A stretch of DNA of 64,000 bases from JAIEPM01 sp964546815 (GTDB lineage Bacteria > Cyanobacteriota > Vampirovibrionia > Obscuribacterales > Obscuribacteraceae): NCBI GenBank assembly GCA_964546815.1, contig CAZJLR010000011.1, forward strand, positions 71,382 through 135,381. Reading direction: 5' to 3'. Below the pieces are notes generated by a model that worked only from the letters and a program-made list of their open reading frames with translations, was not told where the DNA came from and did no database searches. Below are positions 17,627-26,418 of the stretch, piece after piece (positions within the stretch are counted from its first letter, which is position 1; the number at the start of each line of letters is the position of its first letter). A program made the position numbers and the translations under genes.

Positions 17627-18618
17627 CGCTCTGAACTTACGGCAGGCTCAATCTGCGATTCTTTCGATGGCTTTTGATGGTTGATACAGTCTTCGATGAC
17701 GCGTAAGTAACCTTGCGTGTTCAATGAGTTTTGCTTGTAATCTGGATCTTTCATAAGAACGGCATGTAATTTATGCAAGTTATACCAGGGCACACCCGGG
17801 TGAAGATGATGAGCCAGATGGACACATATGTTATATGGAGCTACAAGAAAACACTCCCAACCAAAGGTGTTTCGCGTACTATTCAAATCGTGAGAAGACT
17901 CCATGCCGTAGTGCTCAGCAATGCCGCGAAGGTAATCAAAAAATTTGGTGGCAGTCAACAAAGGCACTAACCAAAACAGCAAGAGAAGTTTCCAGAACGA
18001 AAACGTTATGGACAATGCAATGATTACCGCATAGAAGGATAACTGAGAAATTCTCACAGCTAGAGGTATGTGGTTGTGCGCCTCAAATTGTTCTGCATGC
18101 TCAGAAGCGATTTGCGTCATGTCGTAGATGAACCCAATCAAAAGGGCATTCTCAAGTAATGCCAGAAGCATTTGCTTTTTTGTTTTCGGGAATTGGTAAT
18201 ATTTATCCGACAGATCGTAATCTGGATCTTCAGCAGTGTTCAAATTCTGATGGTGTGCCAAATGACTGTTGCGATATCCTCTCATTGTAAGAACAAGCGG
18301 CCAGGCTAACAATTCACCGACAACGTCGTTCAACTTTCGATTTTTGAAAAGACGATAGTGAACCGCTTCGTGCATAAGGACGGCGAGAGCGTGTAATCGC
18401 GAACCGATCCACAGCACAGCGAGGCAATATGAGAAGGCATTGAAATACTTGTGAGTAATGAAAACTACCAAACCGATCGACAAACATTCAAGAGCGATGA
18501 AAACTACGTTTTGAACAGATCGAAGTTCGTACAATTCTTTGATTGCGGCAGACTGAGATATTTCGCTCTCTGCCTGTCTGTTGTTAATAGTTAACGTTTC
18601 ATTTTCCATTGCTCGCAC
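17623..18618 (-). CDS. Membrane fatty acid desaturase
   Basis: 331 residues from GTG 18618, which has GGGAG five bases upstream. An ATG at 18609 and a TTG at 18639 are alternatives. The three His clusters of membrane di-iron desaturases are present: HEAVH (residues 83-87), HLAHH (119-123) and HLAHHLHP (267-274). Hydrophobic segments lie between them (VVFIALECLSIGLVVFITH, ALLIGFIYDM, LLLLFWLVPLLTA). The family introduces double bonds or hydroxyls into fatty acyl or carotenoid chains using O2 and an electron donor. Positional specificity cannot be read. The 3' end overlaps the convergent TPR gene by four bases, so antisense effects at the ends are possible. Confidence 0.9.
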   Translation of the reverse strand: MRAMENETLTINNRQAESEISQSAAIKELYELRSVQNVVFIALECLSIGLVVFITHKYFNAFSYCLAVLWIGSRLHALAVLMHEAVHYRLFKNRKLNDVVGELLAWPLVLTMRGYRNSHLAHHQNLNTAEDPDYDLSDKYYQFPKTKKQMLLALLENALLIGFIYDMTQIASEHAEQFEAHNHIPLAVRISQLSFYAVIIALSITFSFWKLLLLFWLVPLLTATKFFDYLRGIAEHYGMESSHDLNSTRNTFGWECFLVAPYNICVHLAHHLHPGVPWYNLHKLHAVLMKDPDYKQNSLNTQGYLRVIEDCINHQKPSKESQIEPAVSSER

Positions 18619-19332
18619 AATATCTCCCGTGTATATCAACCAAGGGCTTCTGTGTGCCTGACATTTTTAGCAAATCTCAGAGAAGCTGATGTTGTTCCGA
18701 GTCTGTTTCCGCTGATTCGATAGGTGTTGCTCGGTCCTACTCCGTAGACAACATTCATCGTGAATTCTTCGACAAGTGCTTTCGCCCGCCGTCTGAGGGG
18801 CATCTCTGGTACTCAGCCTTAAAAACATTGGGCTGAAAGATCAAATAAAACAGCAACATTGTTACTTGTACCACCTTCGTGTGACGAAAAAGTGAACGAG
18901 CGGGGTTATATGACCCGCGTCCGCCGAAAGACTCTCGAAGAGTGGGCTAGCGCCGCCAAATACCCAAGCTGAATTTAATTTCGCTTTCTCCATTTGCACT
19001 CAACTTGCGTCAACCAGGCAGTCCATAATCAGCAAAGTCGCTTATAATCAGCTTGCGGAATATTGGCTATGCGGGCGATAGAAGGCAGCTGCTGATCCAT
19101 TCGCCCCAATTATGCGCAACGCACCACCAGTGGTGCCCTACTCATGCAAATTTTTCCAACTTCGGGAAAGCCCAGAAGTCATTCGATGCAATGTAGATGT
19201 TTCCCTTCCTGTAATATTCGTCAATAGCATCGTAATTCAAGATATGGAGCAAAGGCTATTGCTGGGAAAAGCGTTATCAGCGCGCAAAAGAAGGGCACAA
19301 GAAAATAGCCTGGCGACCACGGAAGTCCTACG
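18619..19332. other. Gene-free divergent region with paired hairpins
   Basis: No convincing coding frame. An open frame at 19112 lacks a ribosome-binding site and any recognisable sequence. Two adjacent hairpins occur at 18900-18918 (GCGGG/CCCGC) and 18931-18943 (ACTCT-CGA-AGAGT), followed by a G/C-rich strip to about 18957. A TATAAT at 19043-19048 faces the kinase gene, and the 9-mer ATAATCAGC is repeated at 19025 and 19044. Confidence 0.4.
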
Positions 19333-22317
19333 GTGCAAAAAGTCCCGACAAATGTCGAAAAGAGAGGAGAGCGTGGCGGTAAGTTAGCCGCTCTGTTCAA
19401 ATCTAAGCTTGCCCTTACTTTAATGGGTGGCTTCATGATAATTGCGGCTATTGAATCTACTTTCTTGTCAGTGCTAGTTATTGATGTTGTCAACGCAGAT
19501 CGCGTCGCTGCTCATGAGTTTGAGCTGCTGCAGGGTTCGGTGCGAATTTCAGATCTCCTGTTCCTGGTTGTAAAATCGGTCGAGGCTGCGGACGATGCCC
19601 AAAAGAATTTAAACGCAACCACTCAGGAAGAATATAATAAAAGCCGCAAGAACACGATGGCGTGGGCACATCAAACAGTTGAGTATTTCCAAAAGGTTGG
19701 ACTTGATGCCACATCCGCAAGCAAGTTAGGAGATTCATTTAGCAAGCTAACCGAAATCTTGCAGCAAGTGCTAAATGGCAAAAGGCACTCAGAAGACTCT
19801 ACCGACTTTCTGAGGCAGGTGCTCAATTTGAGTGGAGACCTCTATGGTGATTTTGCCGCAGAACTAAAGGCAATACACCAGTCGCTAGACAGCAACTCTG
19901 CAAATAAGGCTATGACCGTCGGCAACCTGGAGCCAAAGAACCTGCTCTATATTGCCGCAGCTGTTAATATCGTTCTTCTGCTTGGACTCCTCTTGCTTGT
20001 AGAACGCGGCATAACAAGACCGATCGAACAACTTGCGCGAAGATGCAGCGGCATGATGAGCGGCGAATTGATGCCTAAACCAAAATCAATTCGCAATGAA
20101 CTAAGCTCGCTTGAACAAAGTTTTCACGAAATGTCATTGCTGGTTAGAGAAAACGAGAAACGGCGACATTCGTTTCTGGAGTTTTTTCAATCGGTGCAAA
20201 GTGCTTCGCTCGAAAAGGTGCGCATCAGCCTGGACAAACTCATGGAAGGCAAGCTTAGTGACGGTGCCAGAGATAAGCTCACCAATGCCCGGAAAAATCT
20301 CGGCACATTGATTCGTCTTTTGCAATCAATGACCGATGCTTTGCGCTTCAACGTTCAAAATAAAATTGAAACTCATCAGCAAGAAACATCTGTAGCCAGC
20401 TTGCTTAGTGATGCCTCCGCTGCAGTTGAATCATTGGTTCAGAAAAGGAAAATCAAGTTAAGCGTCGAAAACGATGCTGAGCTTTGCTGGCTTGATCCAA
20501 ACTTGATCAGCAGAGTGCTGGTAAATTTCTTGTCCAACGCCATCAAATATTCTCCTCAAGCTGGTCACGTTACACTCAAAGTGGAAAAGCTGGAGTCAGA
20601 CCTGCGCTTTAGCGTCCGCGACGAGGGTCCGGGCATTCCCTCCGCCGAACTCGATAAACTCTTTCGGGAGTTCAGCCAGGTCGAGGCTGTTGATGGCATC
20701 AAACGCAGCGGTACTGGATTGGGGCTGCTGATCTGCAAACAAATCGTCGAGGCGCACGGCGGCAAAGTAGGTGTTGAAAGCGAAGTCGGAAAAGGAACCT
20801 GTTTCTGGTTTGGGCTGCCCATTTCACAAACGGCAACAAGCCAGGCAGCAGTTCCCCAACAGCCTGCTTACGGTGCAGCGAAATCAAAACCGAAAGGCAG
20901 CATCAAAGGCACTTTTGTGCTGATGTTAATTTGCCTCCTGATACCTCAATCAGTCGTTGTGCTGAAGCTCCATTCAATGTTTGGAAACACATCCAAAAGA
21001 GCCGAGGACTTCAAGAACAACAAAGAAGTATTGCTGCGTGTAGAAGAAATGGCTTGCGATCATCTTGTTTGGAAAGTAGCAATCGCAAAAATTGTCGACA
21101 GCAAGAAGTTAATCGAAATAAGCAAAATCAAACCAATAATGAATGAGCAGCTTAAGCACAATGCCTGGATACTTTCGCACTTATCGCCCGACACCGAAAG
21201 CTACCATGAACTAGAGTCTGTCCAGCGCGCACTATTAAAGCTAGAAAAGTTCGACGCTTATCTCGAAAAGAACGCTGAAAGTCCAAATTTTGTCGCCATA
21301 CTAAAACTATTTGACCCGGTTGTGCAGCTATCAAAGAAGGTGGATAAGGGTCTACTTCACGTGATGACACTTCAAAAAGCCGGCGTTCAAAATTCATACG
21401 AATATTCAGTAGAGATGAGATCTGAATTGATTACAGCTTTGCTATCAGCAACTGTCGTTAACTTTATTCTTCTTGCTGTAGTCAGCTTACTAGGATTGCG
21501 CATCACTGAAAGAATCTCCACGTTAAAAGAGAAAGCCGGAGAGCTCGCAGAAGGAAAGAGACTTGAGCCTTCTTTGCTTACCCAAGATGAGCTTGGATAT
21601 CTAGATGCTCGGCTATGCGAAGTATCACAAGCAATTAAAGAGGCTGATTCACAGCGACAGAAATTAATTGCCGTAATCAATCATGATCTTCGCACGCCCC
21701 TCAGTTCGATTGTGAATGGACTGCAGCTAATTGGTGCATATGGTGAACTTGATGAAAAAGACCAGGCTATAAGCAACGCAGCAGAACAAGAGCTTGAAGT
21801 ATTGCTGCAAACTATCAACGACTTGCTACTTATAGAAAAAATCGATGCCGGACTCTATCAGTTGTCCCCCCTGCTCTTCGAAGTATTGCCAGTACTTGAG
21901 GCAGTCGCCGAAAAATATGAAGCGATAGCTTCTCGAAGAGGCATTAAACTGCGCGCCGAAATAGCACCCGGCAGCGCCGACTTCTACAGCAGAGGCGAGA
22001 TAGAGCTTGTGGAAAGAGAATTTGCGATTATATTTTCGAATGCGGTCAAAGCGGCTCCCGATGGATCTACAATCGACTTTTCACTTGAATGCAACAATGA
22101 TGTAATTTCAATATCCTGCAAAGACAGAGGTTCTGGAATCGATGGTGAGCTTCTAGCCCATATTTTCGACCGCTTCCGTTTTGTAGCAGGCAAGCCTGTC
22201 ACCGGACTCGGGCTGCCCCTTGCACATCGCCTGAGTGGAATGCAGGGAGGTTCGCTAGTAATAAATTCCACTTCCCTTGGCACCGAAACCAAACTAACCA
22301 TGCCTTTAGTAGATTAG
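19333..22317 (+). CDS. Double-module membrane histidine kinase (copy 1)
   Basis: 994 residues from GTG, seven bases after GGAAG. Module 1: membrane helices at ~26-50 and ~203-223 bracket a ~150-residue sensor. HAMP follows, then a helical DHp-like region without the H-[ED]-L-R-T-P motif, then a complete ATPase domain (N-box NFLSNAIKYSP, G1 DEGPGIP at 430-436, G2 GTGLGL at 460-465). Module 2: helices at ~526-546 and ~699-720 bracket a second sensor. HAMP follows, then a true DHp with phospho-acceptor His784 (INHDLRTPL), then a second ATPase with weaker N- and G-boxes (FSNAVKAAP, DRGSGID, TGLGLPLA). Module 1 may act as an ATP-dependent regulator or phosphorylate module 2 in trans. A paralogue is at 49137. 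No response regulator is adjacent. Confidence 0.9.
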   Translation: MQKVPTNVEKRGERGGKLAALFKSKLALTLMGGFMIIAAIESTFLSVLVIDVVNADRVAAHEFELLQGSVRISDLLFLVVKSVEAADDAQKNLNATTQEEYNKSRKNTMAWAHQTVEYFQKVGLDATSASKLGDSFSKLTEILQQVLNGKRHSEDSTDFLRQVLNLSGDLYGDFAAELKAIHQSLDSNSANKAMTVGNLEPKNLLYIAAAVNIVLLLGLLLLVERGITRPIEQLARRCSGMMSGELMPKPKSIRNELSSLEQSFHEMSLLVRENEKRRHSFLEFFQSVQSASLEKVRISLDKLMEGKLSDGARDKLTNARKNLGTLIRLLQSMTDALRFNVQNKIETHQQETSVASLLSDASAAVESLVQKRKIKLSVENDAELCWLDPNLISRVLVNFLSNAIKYSPQAGHVTLKVEKLESDLRFSVRDEGPGIPSAELDKLFREFSQVEAVDGIKRSGTGLGLLICKQIVEAHGGKVGVESEVGKGTCFWFGLPISQTATSQAAVPQQPAYGAAKSKPKGSIKGTFVLMLICLLIPQSVVVLKLHSMFGNTSKRAEDFKNNKEVLLRVEEMACDHLVWKVAIAKIVDSKKLIEISKIKPIMNEQLKHNAWILSHLSPDTESYHELESVQRALLKLEKFDAYLEKNAESPNFVAILKLFDPVVQLSKKVDKGLLHVMTLQKAGVQNSYEYSVEMRSELITALLSATVVNFILLAVVSLLGLRITERISTLKEKAGELAEGKRLEPSLLTQDELGYLDARLCEVSQAIKEADSQRQKLIAVINHDLRTPLSSIVNGLQLIGAYGELDEKDQAISNAAEQELEVLLQTINDLLLIEKIDAGLYQLSPLLFEVLPVLEAVAEKYEAIASRRGIKLRAEIAPGSADFYSRGEIELVEREFAIIFSNAVKAAPDGSTIDFSLECNNDVISISCKDRGSGIDGELLAHIFDRFRFVAGKPVTGLGLPLAHRLSGMQGGSLVINSTSLGTETKLTMPLVD

Positions 22318-22498
22318 TCAGATTTTTTGCTTTCGCTCCAGATTGTTGCAGGATCGCAGCTGGCGTAGCAAAATATCGCAAACCTTGATTCCTAGTCGAC
22401 CAGTTTTCTATTGAGCCTCCTAAGCTGCTCCGTCAACCACTGGTATTGACAATTGCCACAATTCTCGGCATAATAAAAATGGGCAGTGAGGTTTCAGA

Positions 22499-22765
22499 GT
22501 GAAATACAAGCGTGTAAGAGCCAAAGGGGTCACGTTTGTTTTTAAGTACGAGCCCGACCGCCCGGATCTGCTGCACATATTCGTAAGACATTAGAAGGAG
22601 CCGGACGACGCGATCTACATTTTTCAAAATGGCGAAACCCGCTGTGAGCCAGTGCAGGAATTGTGGGAAACTCGGTTTGAGAGTGAGGGTGTTTGGTGGT
22701 TTTGGATAAATGAAGACGAAAAAGTTGTGATGATTGTGTCGTGCTTCGATGAATACAGCAGGTAA
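22499..22765 (+). pseudogene. Toxin-like partner gene interrupted by an in-frame TAG at codon 32
   Basis: A GTG start at 22499, seven bases after GAGG, opens an 88-codon frame ending in TAA at 22763-22765, five bases before the antitoxin ATG. The frame is intact except for TAG at 22592-22594. The encoded protein is compact: KYKRVRAKGVTFVFKYEPDR, then LLHIFVRH, the amber codon, then KEPDDAIYIFQNG, VWWFWINEDEKVVMIVSCFD. It is rich in aromatic residues, as small RelE/BrnT-size toxins are. A single T-to-A change (TTG to TAG) would explain the stop, after the RH pair. The position directly upstream of an RHH antitoxin supports a toxin role. I do not recognise the exact family. Confidence 0.65.
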
Positions 22766-22770
22766 GTTAG

Positions 22771-23058
22771 ATGAACAAGCGAAAATCAAAGAGAGGCGAT
22801 TACGAGATTGAGGATCTTGGCGATATTGAATTATCGCCTGAGCTAGAAGCGAAGATCGAGCGTATGACCGAAGCCGCAAATCGTGAACTGGATAACACCC
22901 GGGTAAATTTTCGCTGGCAGCGTGAGCCGTTGCGCATGGTCCAAGAGGTGGCTGCCGCTATGGGTGTTCCCTATCAAACGTACATGAAGCAAGTTCTGTT
23001 TAAGCAGGCTTTGGAAGATCTGAGCAAAATAAAAAACAGCAAGATAAAGCCGACATGA
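22771..23058 (+). CDS. Ribbon-helix-helix antitoxin-like protein (COG5304/CopG type)
   Basis: A 95-residue protein with ATG at 22771. The N-terminal half is acidic (DYEIEDLGDIELSPELEAKIE). The C-terminal half is a ribbon-helix-helix: a strand VNFRWQ, a helix EPLRMVQEVAAAMGV and a second helix PYQTYMKQVLFKQALEDL. The phrase G-[IV]-PYQT is characteristic of CopG-type antitoxins paired with BrnT-like or other small toxins. It would bind DNA as a dimer and repress its own operon. The upstream partner frame ends five bases before its start. With the partner interrupted, this copy may be an orphan antitoxin. Confidence 0.75.
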   Translation: MNKRKSKRGDYEIEDLGDIELSPELEAKIERMTEAANRELDNTRVNFRWQREPLRMVQEVAAAMGVPYQTYMKQVLFKQALEDLSKIKNSKIKPT

Positions 23059-23115
23059 TACTATCTGTGGTTCTGCTCAGGCCGGCGGTTGATCTGGAAG
23101 GAAAGAATTGAGCCA

Positions 23116-23511
23116 TTAATTCTGCTTTCCACAATCCATTCCGTCAAAGTTGAAGGTAGCCCGCCTGGAAATAGCGACATAATCGACAGAGCCGTTTTCC
23201 CTAACATCAAAAGCCAATACCGGTTTTCCAGTGAGATTATGCTCCAAGCATTTGCAGAGACAATGCGTGAGCAATCTGAATCTCAATGAGACTTGCTTGT
23301 TTTTACGGTAAAGCGCCGTGTTGTATTTGGTGTGATTATTCCAATACGCATTGGTAGTGAGGTCTGCAGCAAAATCGCCGACACTGAATTGTCCAAAGAA
23401 ATGACTTATTTCCTCTCCGGTGCTTTGTGCAATTGTAGCTTGCATATTAAGAACCGATAATAGCGCCAGAAGAGTGGCATTGCGATCAATATGTCCTTTT
23501 CTTTTCTTCAA
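23116..23511 (-). CDS. Small exported TonB-C-like protein
   Basis: 131 residues starting at TTG 23511 (GCGGAT close upstream). Its start overlaps the 3' end of the Cys-cluster/FecR-like gene by 26 bases on the same strand, so the two are probably co-transcribed. A signal peptide (ATLLALLSVLNMQATIAQS) is followed by a helix and a strand-turn-strand (VLAFDVRENGSVDYVAI) of the TonB/TolA C-terminal type. The domain stops early (NFDGMDCGKQN), without the last helix of TonB. It resembles the protein at 13069 in layout. The functional call is weak. Confidence 0.5.
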   Translation of the reverse strand: MKKRKGHIDRNATLLALLSVLNMQATIAQSTGEEISHFFGQFSVGDFAADLTTNAYWNNHTKYNTALYRKNKQVSLRFRLLTHCLCKCLEHNLTGKPVLAFDVRENGSVDYVAISRRATFNFDGMDCGKQN

Positions 23512-24499
23512 ATATCCGCTTTTGCATATTCACAATCCAGTTGCGAACCCTTATCGGACTTTTATCGTTGCAATTAAGTAGGGGCTCTTTTTCAATCATG
23601 GTCTTGCGATCAATATTGTTCTTTACTCCTGGCCAGAAAAACATCCCCATACTCCACTCGCCGCGTTGTACCCCATCATTGGGTACGAGGCGATTTCTTA
23701 GCTTTGAATATAACTCCCGTGACGTAATGCAAATCTCTTCTCCTTCCTCCACAGAATGCTTCTCTACTCGTCCATCACCTGTGTCCACAGCAATAACTAT
23801 ATAACGACCAATCAAATTGGCTACTCGAATATATTTCCAACTATCTTTAATTTCAAGAATAGCTCCGCAGTCTGCCGGAAGCATAATTTTTCCGAATTTA
23901 CAGTCAACCTCAACGGGCTCGTTCTGAGTAAGTACGATCAATTTCCCGTTCTGCAAATTTAAGCACTTGCCTGATTGGGAAAATTGCGTAGTTTGCTCAG
24001 CAAACACCAGTTTGTCTCCGCTTTCCAGAGGTTTACAGGGTTCACAGCCAGTATTCTGAACAGGCTTATGCAAAACAACTAAAAGGTCGTCAGAGCAATC
24101 AGAAGAATTCGATTTCGTCGCCGTGATTTTGTCATTGTTTGAAAACGATGATAACTCCTCGGCATTGCCTCGGCAAATCGAAAGCAACCAAGCCGCAAAA
24201 TATACTGCAACAGCACGAAAAGATTGGACTCTGGCTCTTATGTGGCGTAGTCCGACAGGACAATCTTGGGTCAAGATGGTGCCATCTTTCCGCCTTAGAA
24301 AGCGAACACAGAGCTTTCCTTCTTTTTCCAGCACGAGGTTTTCTGCCTCGAGGCTGGTCATTTCGGAAAGGTTATACACATGCAAATTGCACTCCTGGCA
24401 AAGCCGTGCGCGCTGGTCTCCATCCATTTTGTCCCATGACGCATGGCATGGAGCAGCGACCTGAATGTTAGAAACAAAATGCGAACGCTGTTTCTTCAT
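23486..24499 (-). CDS. Cys-cluster membrane protein with FecR-like domain (copy 1)
   Basis: 337 residues from ATG 24499. This start is chosen because conservation with the paralogue at 54750 is high from here and the sequence upstream looks like a shared leader. A longer frame from ATG 24562 exists. Residues ~14-75 are a cytoplasmic Cys-cluster module (PCHASWDKM, LCQEC, LCVRF, DCPVG) of a type often placed in front of membrane anchors. A membrane helix follows at ~88-105 (AVAVYFAAWLLSI). The extracytoplasmic part has a further Cys pair (CEPC) and a FecR-like beta domain (LQNGKLIVLTQNEPVEVDC to LVPNDGVQRGEWS). The same domain ends both giant proteins. Role unknown; the Cys cluster could bind metal or sense redox state. 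Confidence 0.75.
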   Translation of the reverse strand: MKKQRSHFVSNIQVAAPCHASWDKMDGDQRARLCQECNLHVYNLSEMTSLEAENLVLEKEGKLCVRFLRRKDGTILTQDCPVGLRHIRARVQSFRAVAVYFAAWLLSICRGNAEELSSFSNNDKITATKSNSSDCSDDLLVVLHKPVQNTGCEPCKPLESGDKLVFAEQTTQFSQSGKCLNLQNGKLIVLTQNEPVEVDCKFGKIMLPADCGAILEIKDSWKYIRVANLIGRYIVIAVDTGDGRVEKHSVEEGEEICITSRELYSKLRNRLVPNDGVQRGEWSMGMFFWPGVKNNIDRKTMIEKEPLLNCNDKSPIRVRNWIVNMQKRIFEEKKRTY

Positions 24500-24549
24500 A
24501 CAGTTCACTTGTGGGCCCTTTAACAAGTATATTGTCACAGGCACTGAGC

Positions 24550-24575
24550 GGTCATCCACCATGTGGCGGATGGTG
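24550..24575. promoter_or_regulatory. Conserved upstream element shared by both Cys-cluster/FecR-like genes (copy 1)
   Basis: A 26-bp segment containing CATCCACC and GTGGCGGATG arms (imperfect inverted repeat) lies 51-76 bases upstream of ATG 24499. It recurs with one base change at 55811-55836, at the same place relative to the paralogue. It could be a leader hairpin or a binding site kept after duplication. Confidence 0.5.
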
Positions 24576-24778
24576 CAGGCCGTGTGCTTTGATCAGAGAG
24601 GTAGGATCTCGATTTTGTGCCTGCAGATTGTATGATCAAATTAGTGTAGGTATTTTATTGAAGACATGGTTCACATGGCTTAAGGACGGACTCTAAGCCC
24701 CCGGATTATCCTTGGTGAATCCGATCGGAATGGGTACAAGCATAGAAAGTGCATACTAATCACCATTCGAGGTGAATT

Positions 24779-26239
24779 ATGGAAACACAGATAGAACGTA
24801 TGCAAAATCTAGTCAATTCTTTGACTAGGTTCAAAACAAGCGCCTTGGTTGAAAACAATGGAATACTCAGAGAAATCGAGCTAACCTGCGACCAAGAGGC
24901 TGAATTTATCCATGTCTATATCTACAACTGCCCGGGAGCCTATTCCTATGATCATTTTCGCGCCCAGACGGTAGAAGATGCTTTCCATATGATTCTCTCG
25001 AATTTATCAGGAGGAAAAGTATACCTCTCAACTCTGCTTGTCAGACTGAAGGGTAAACTAGAACGACCAGACTCAAAACTTTACCAGGTAACAAAAGCTG
25101 TATGGGCTGCGGCATTTGCAAATGATCCTGAGGACGACAAAACTCACGATCCAGAAAGGATACGCAACGAATTAGTTGCTACATACAAAAGAGAATTCAA
25201 AGAAAAAATGCTAGCGAAACTGATAGCTGGATCCACTGGTGTCGCTTATTGGAATTCAGCAAAGAAGGAATTACGCAGCGAGTTCTGCACCATATATTGG
25301 ACCGAAAGCGAGTTAGCAGGATTAGATCTACGTGGTGTAAGCATGGGATCGATGAAACTGTTCGGATCAAATTTTTCCGGGGCTGACCTGAGGAAGGCTA
25401 GTTTAGAGTGCTCCCTCGTAGTAAAAGCAAAGTTTCGAAACGCCCGCTTAGAAGACGCGCTCTTAGATGGCGTGACGGCTGAAAGTGCCGACTTTAGCAA
25501 TGCAAGCTTGGTGAGAGCTTCATTGAAATCTGCTGACCTGAGAAATTGTTCCTTTGATAGAACCGATTTAACTGGCGCTATCTTGAACTATTCTCGCTTA
25601 AATGGTGTAGATCTCAGTACAGCAATTCTAGCTGGAACTCGCTTTGATTATGCGGAATATGATGAGTCAACGACCTTGCCTCAAGAATTCTGCCAATGGT
25701 CAAATATGCGTTGGAAAGGGAAAGGTAAAGACCCATACCACATTCATGTGGAGCAGGAAATCAGCAACGCAAAAGCAAACGATTTTGATGAATTCATCGA
25801 CAACCTAAGACTGCACGTAAATCAAAACCAGCTAGAGAGTGCACTTAAGACGCTAAAGACAGAAGTTCTCCATCTCTTTTTCGAACGAACAGGAACGAGC
25901 ATGGTTTGCGTACTCCATAATACAAGACATAGCAATGTTGCACATGTGTGTACTCTTTCCGAAGAGGGAATTTACTCTTGTTGTACGCAGGATCTAAACT
26001 CTTGTAGAGGGTTGAAGGGATACCTTTGTAAGCACTTGCTGGGGCTTTCCATCGCCTTGACCAAGACAGGAGAACTTGGTCTTACCGAGACGCTCCGATG
26101 GATTCTGTCCTGCAAACTGCAGAAACCGCAACTAGAAAAGGAATTTTGCGCCGTAGTCCTTCGTAAGTACAAAGATTCAGCAGCAAGCGAGGGAAATTGG
26201 ACTCTGGTCGCAACACGACCTGAAGACTATATTTCCTAA
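24779..26239 (+). CDS. Pentapeptide-repeat protein with C-terminal SWIM-like zinc motif
   Basis: 486 residues; the ATG follows GAGGTGAATT. Residues 1-175 are an uncharacterised globular region with no signal peptide. Residues ~185-300 are about twenty pentapeptide units of the A(D/N)LxX type (SGADL, NARLEDALLDG, SADLRNCSFDRTDLTGA), forming a right-handed quadrilateral helix. The C-terminal ~170 residues carry a SWIM-like zinc motif: a Cys-Cys pair in YSCCTQ, then LCKHL, that is C-C-x(n)-C-x-H. SWIM motifs bind nucleic acid or protein. The combination with pentapeptides is uncommon. Cytoplasmic. It lies alone between two divergent or convergent genes. Confidence 0.8.
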   Translation: METQIERMQNLVNSLTRFKTSALVENNGILREIELTCDQEAEFIHVYIYNCPGAYSYDHFRAQTVEDAFHMILSNLSGGKVYLSTLLVRLKGKLERPDSKLYQVTKAVWAAAFANDPEDDKTHDPERIRNELVATYKREFKEKMLAKLIAGSTGVAYWNSAKKELRSEFCTIYWTESELAGLDLRGVSMGSMKLFGSNFSGADLRKASLECSLVVKAKFRNARLEDALLDGVTAESADFSNASLVRASLKSADLRNCSFDRTDLTGAILNYSRLNGVDLSTAILAGTRFDYAEYDESTTLPQEFCQWSNMRWKGKGKDPYHIHVEQEISNAKANDFDEFIDNLRLHVNQNQLESALKTLKTEVLHLFFERTGTSMVCVLHNTRHSNVAHVCTLSEEGIYSCCTQDLNSCRGLKGYLCKHLLGLSIALTKTGELGLTETLRWILSCKLQKPQLEKEFCAVVLRKYKDSAASEGNWTLVATRPEDYIS

Positions 26240-26418
26240 TGAATACCTGTTAGTTCACGTATTCCACGGAGAAGCACATTTCAATTTTTCCGACAGACTA
26301 CTAAACGCCATGGCTTTATCATACAACTTCAAAGTTTATCCAAGTCTTCGTACCCGTCCTCAATCTAATCATACGCGCTTAAACTGCTTCTCTGCACGCC
26401 GTATCATTTAGCACAAGA

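Noticed and set aside
19112..19387. 91-codon frame upstream of kinase copy 1
   Set aside because: No ribosome-binding site, no family features, and it overlaps the kinase start by 55 bases. Taken as non-coding leader.
22433..22879. 148-codon minus-strand frame over the toxin-antitoxin region
   Set aside because: Antisense to the plus-strand pair, which has a good ribosome-binding site, operon spacing and an RHH motif.
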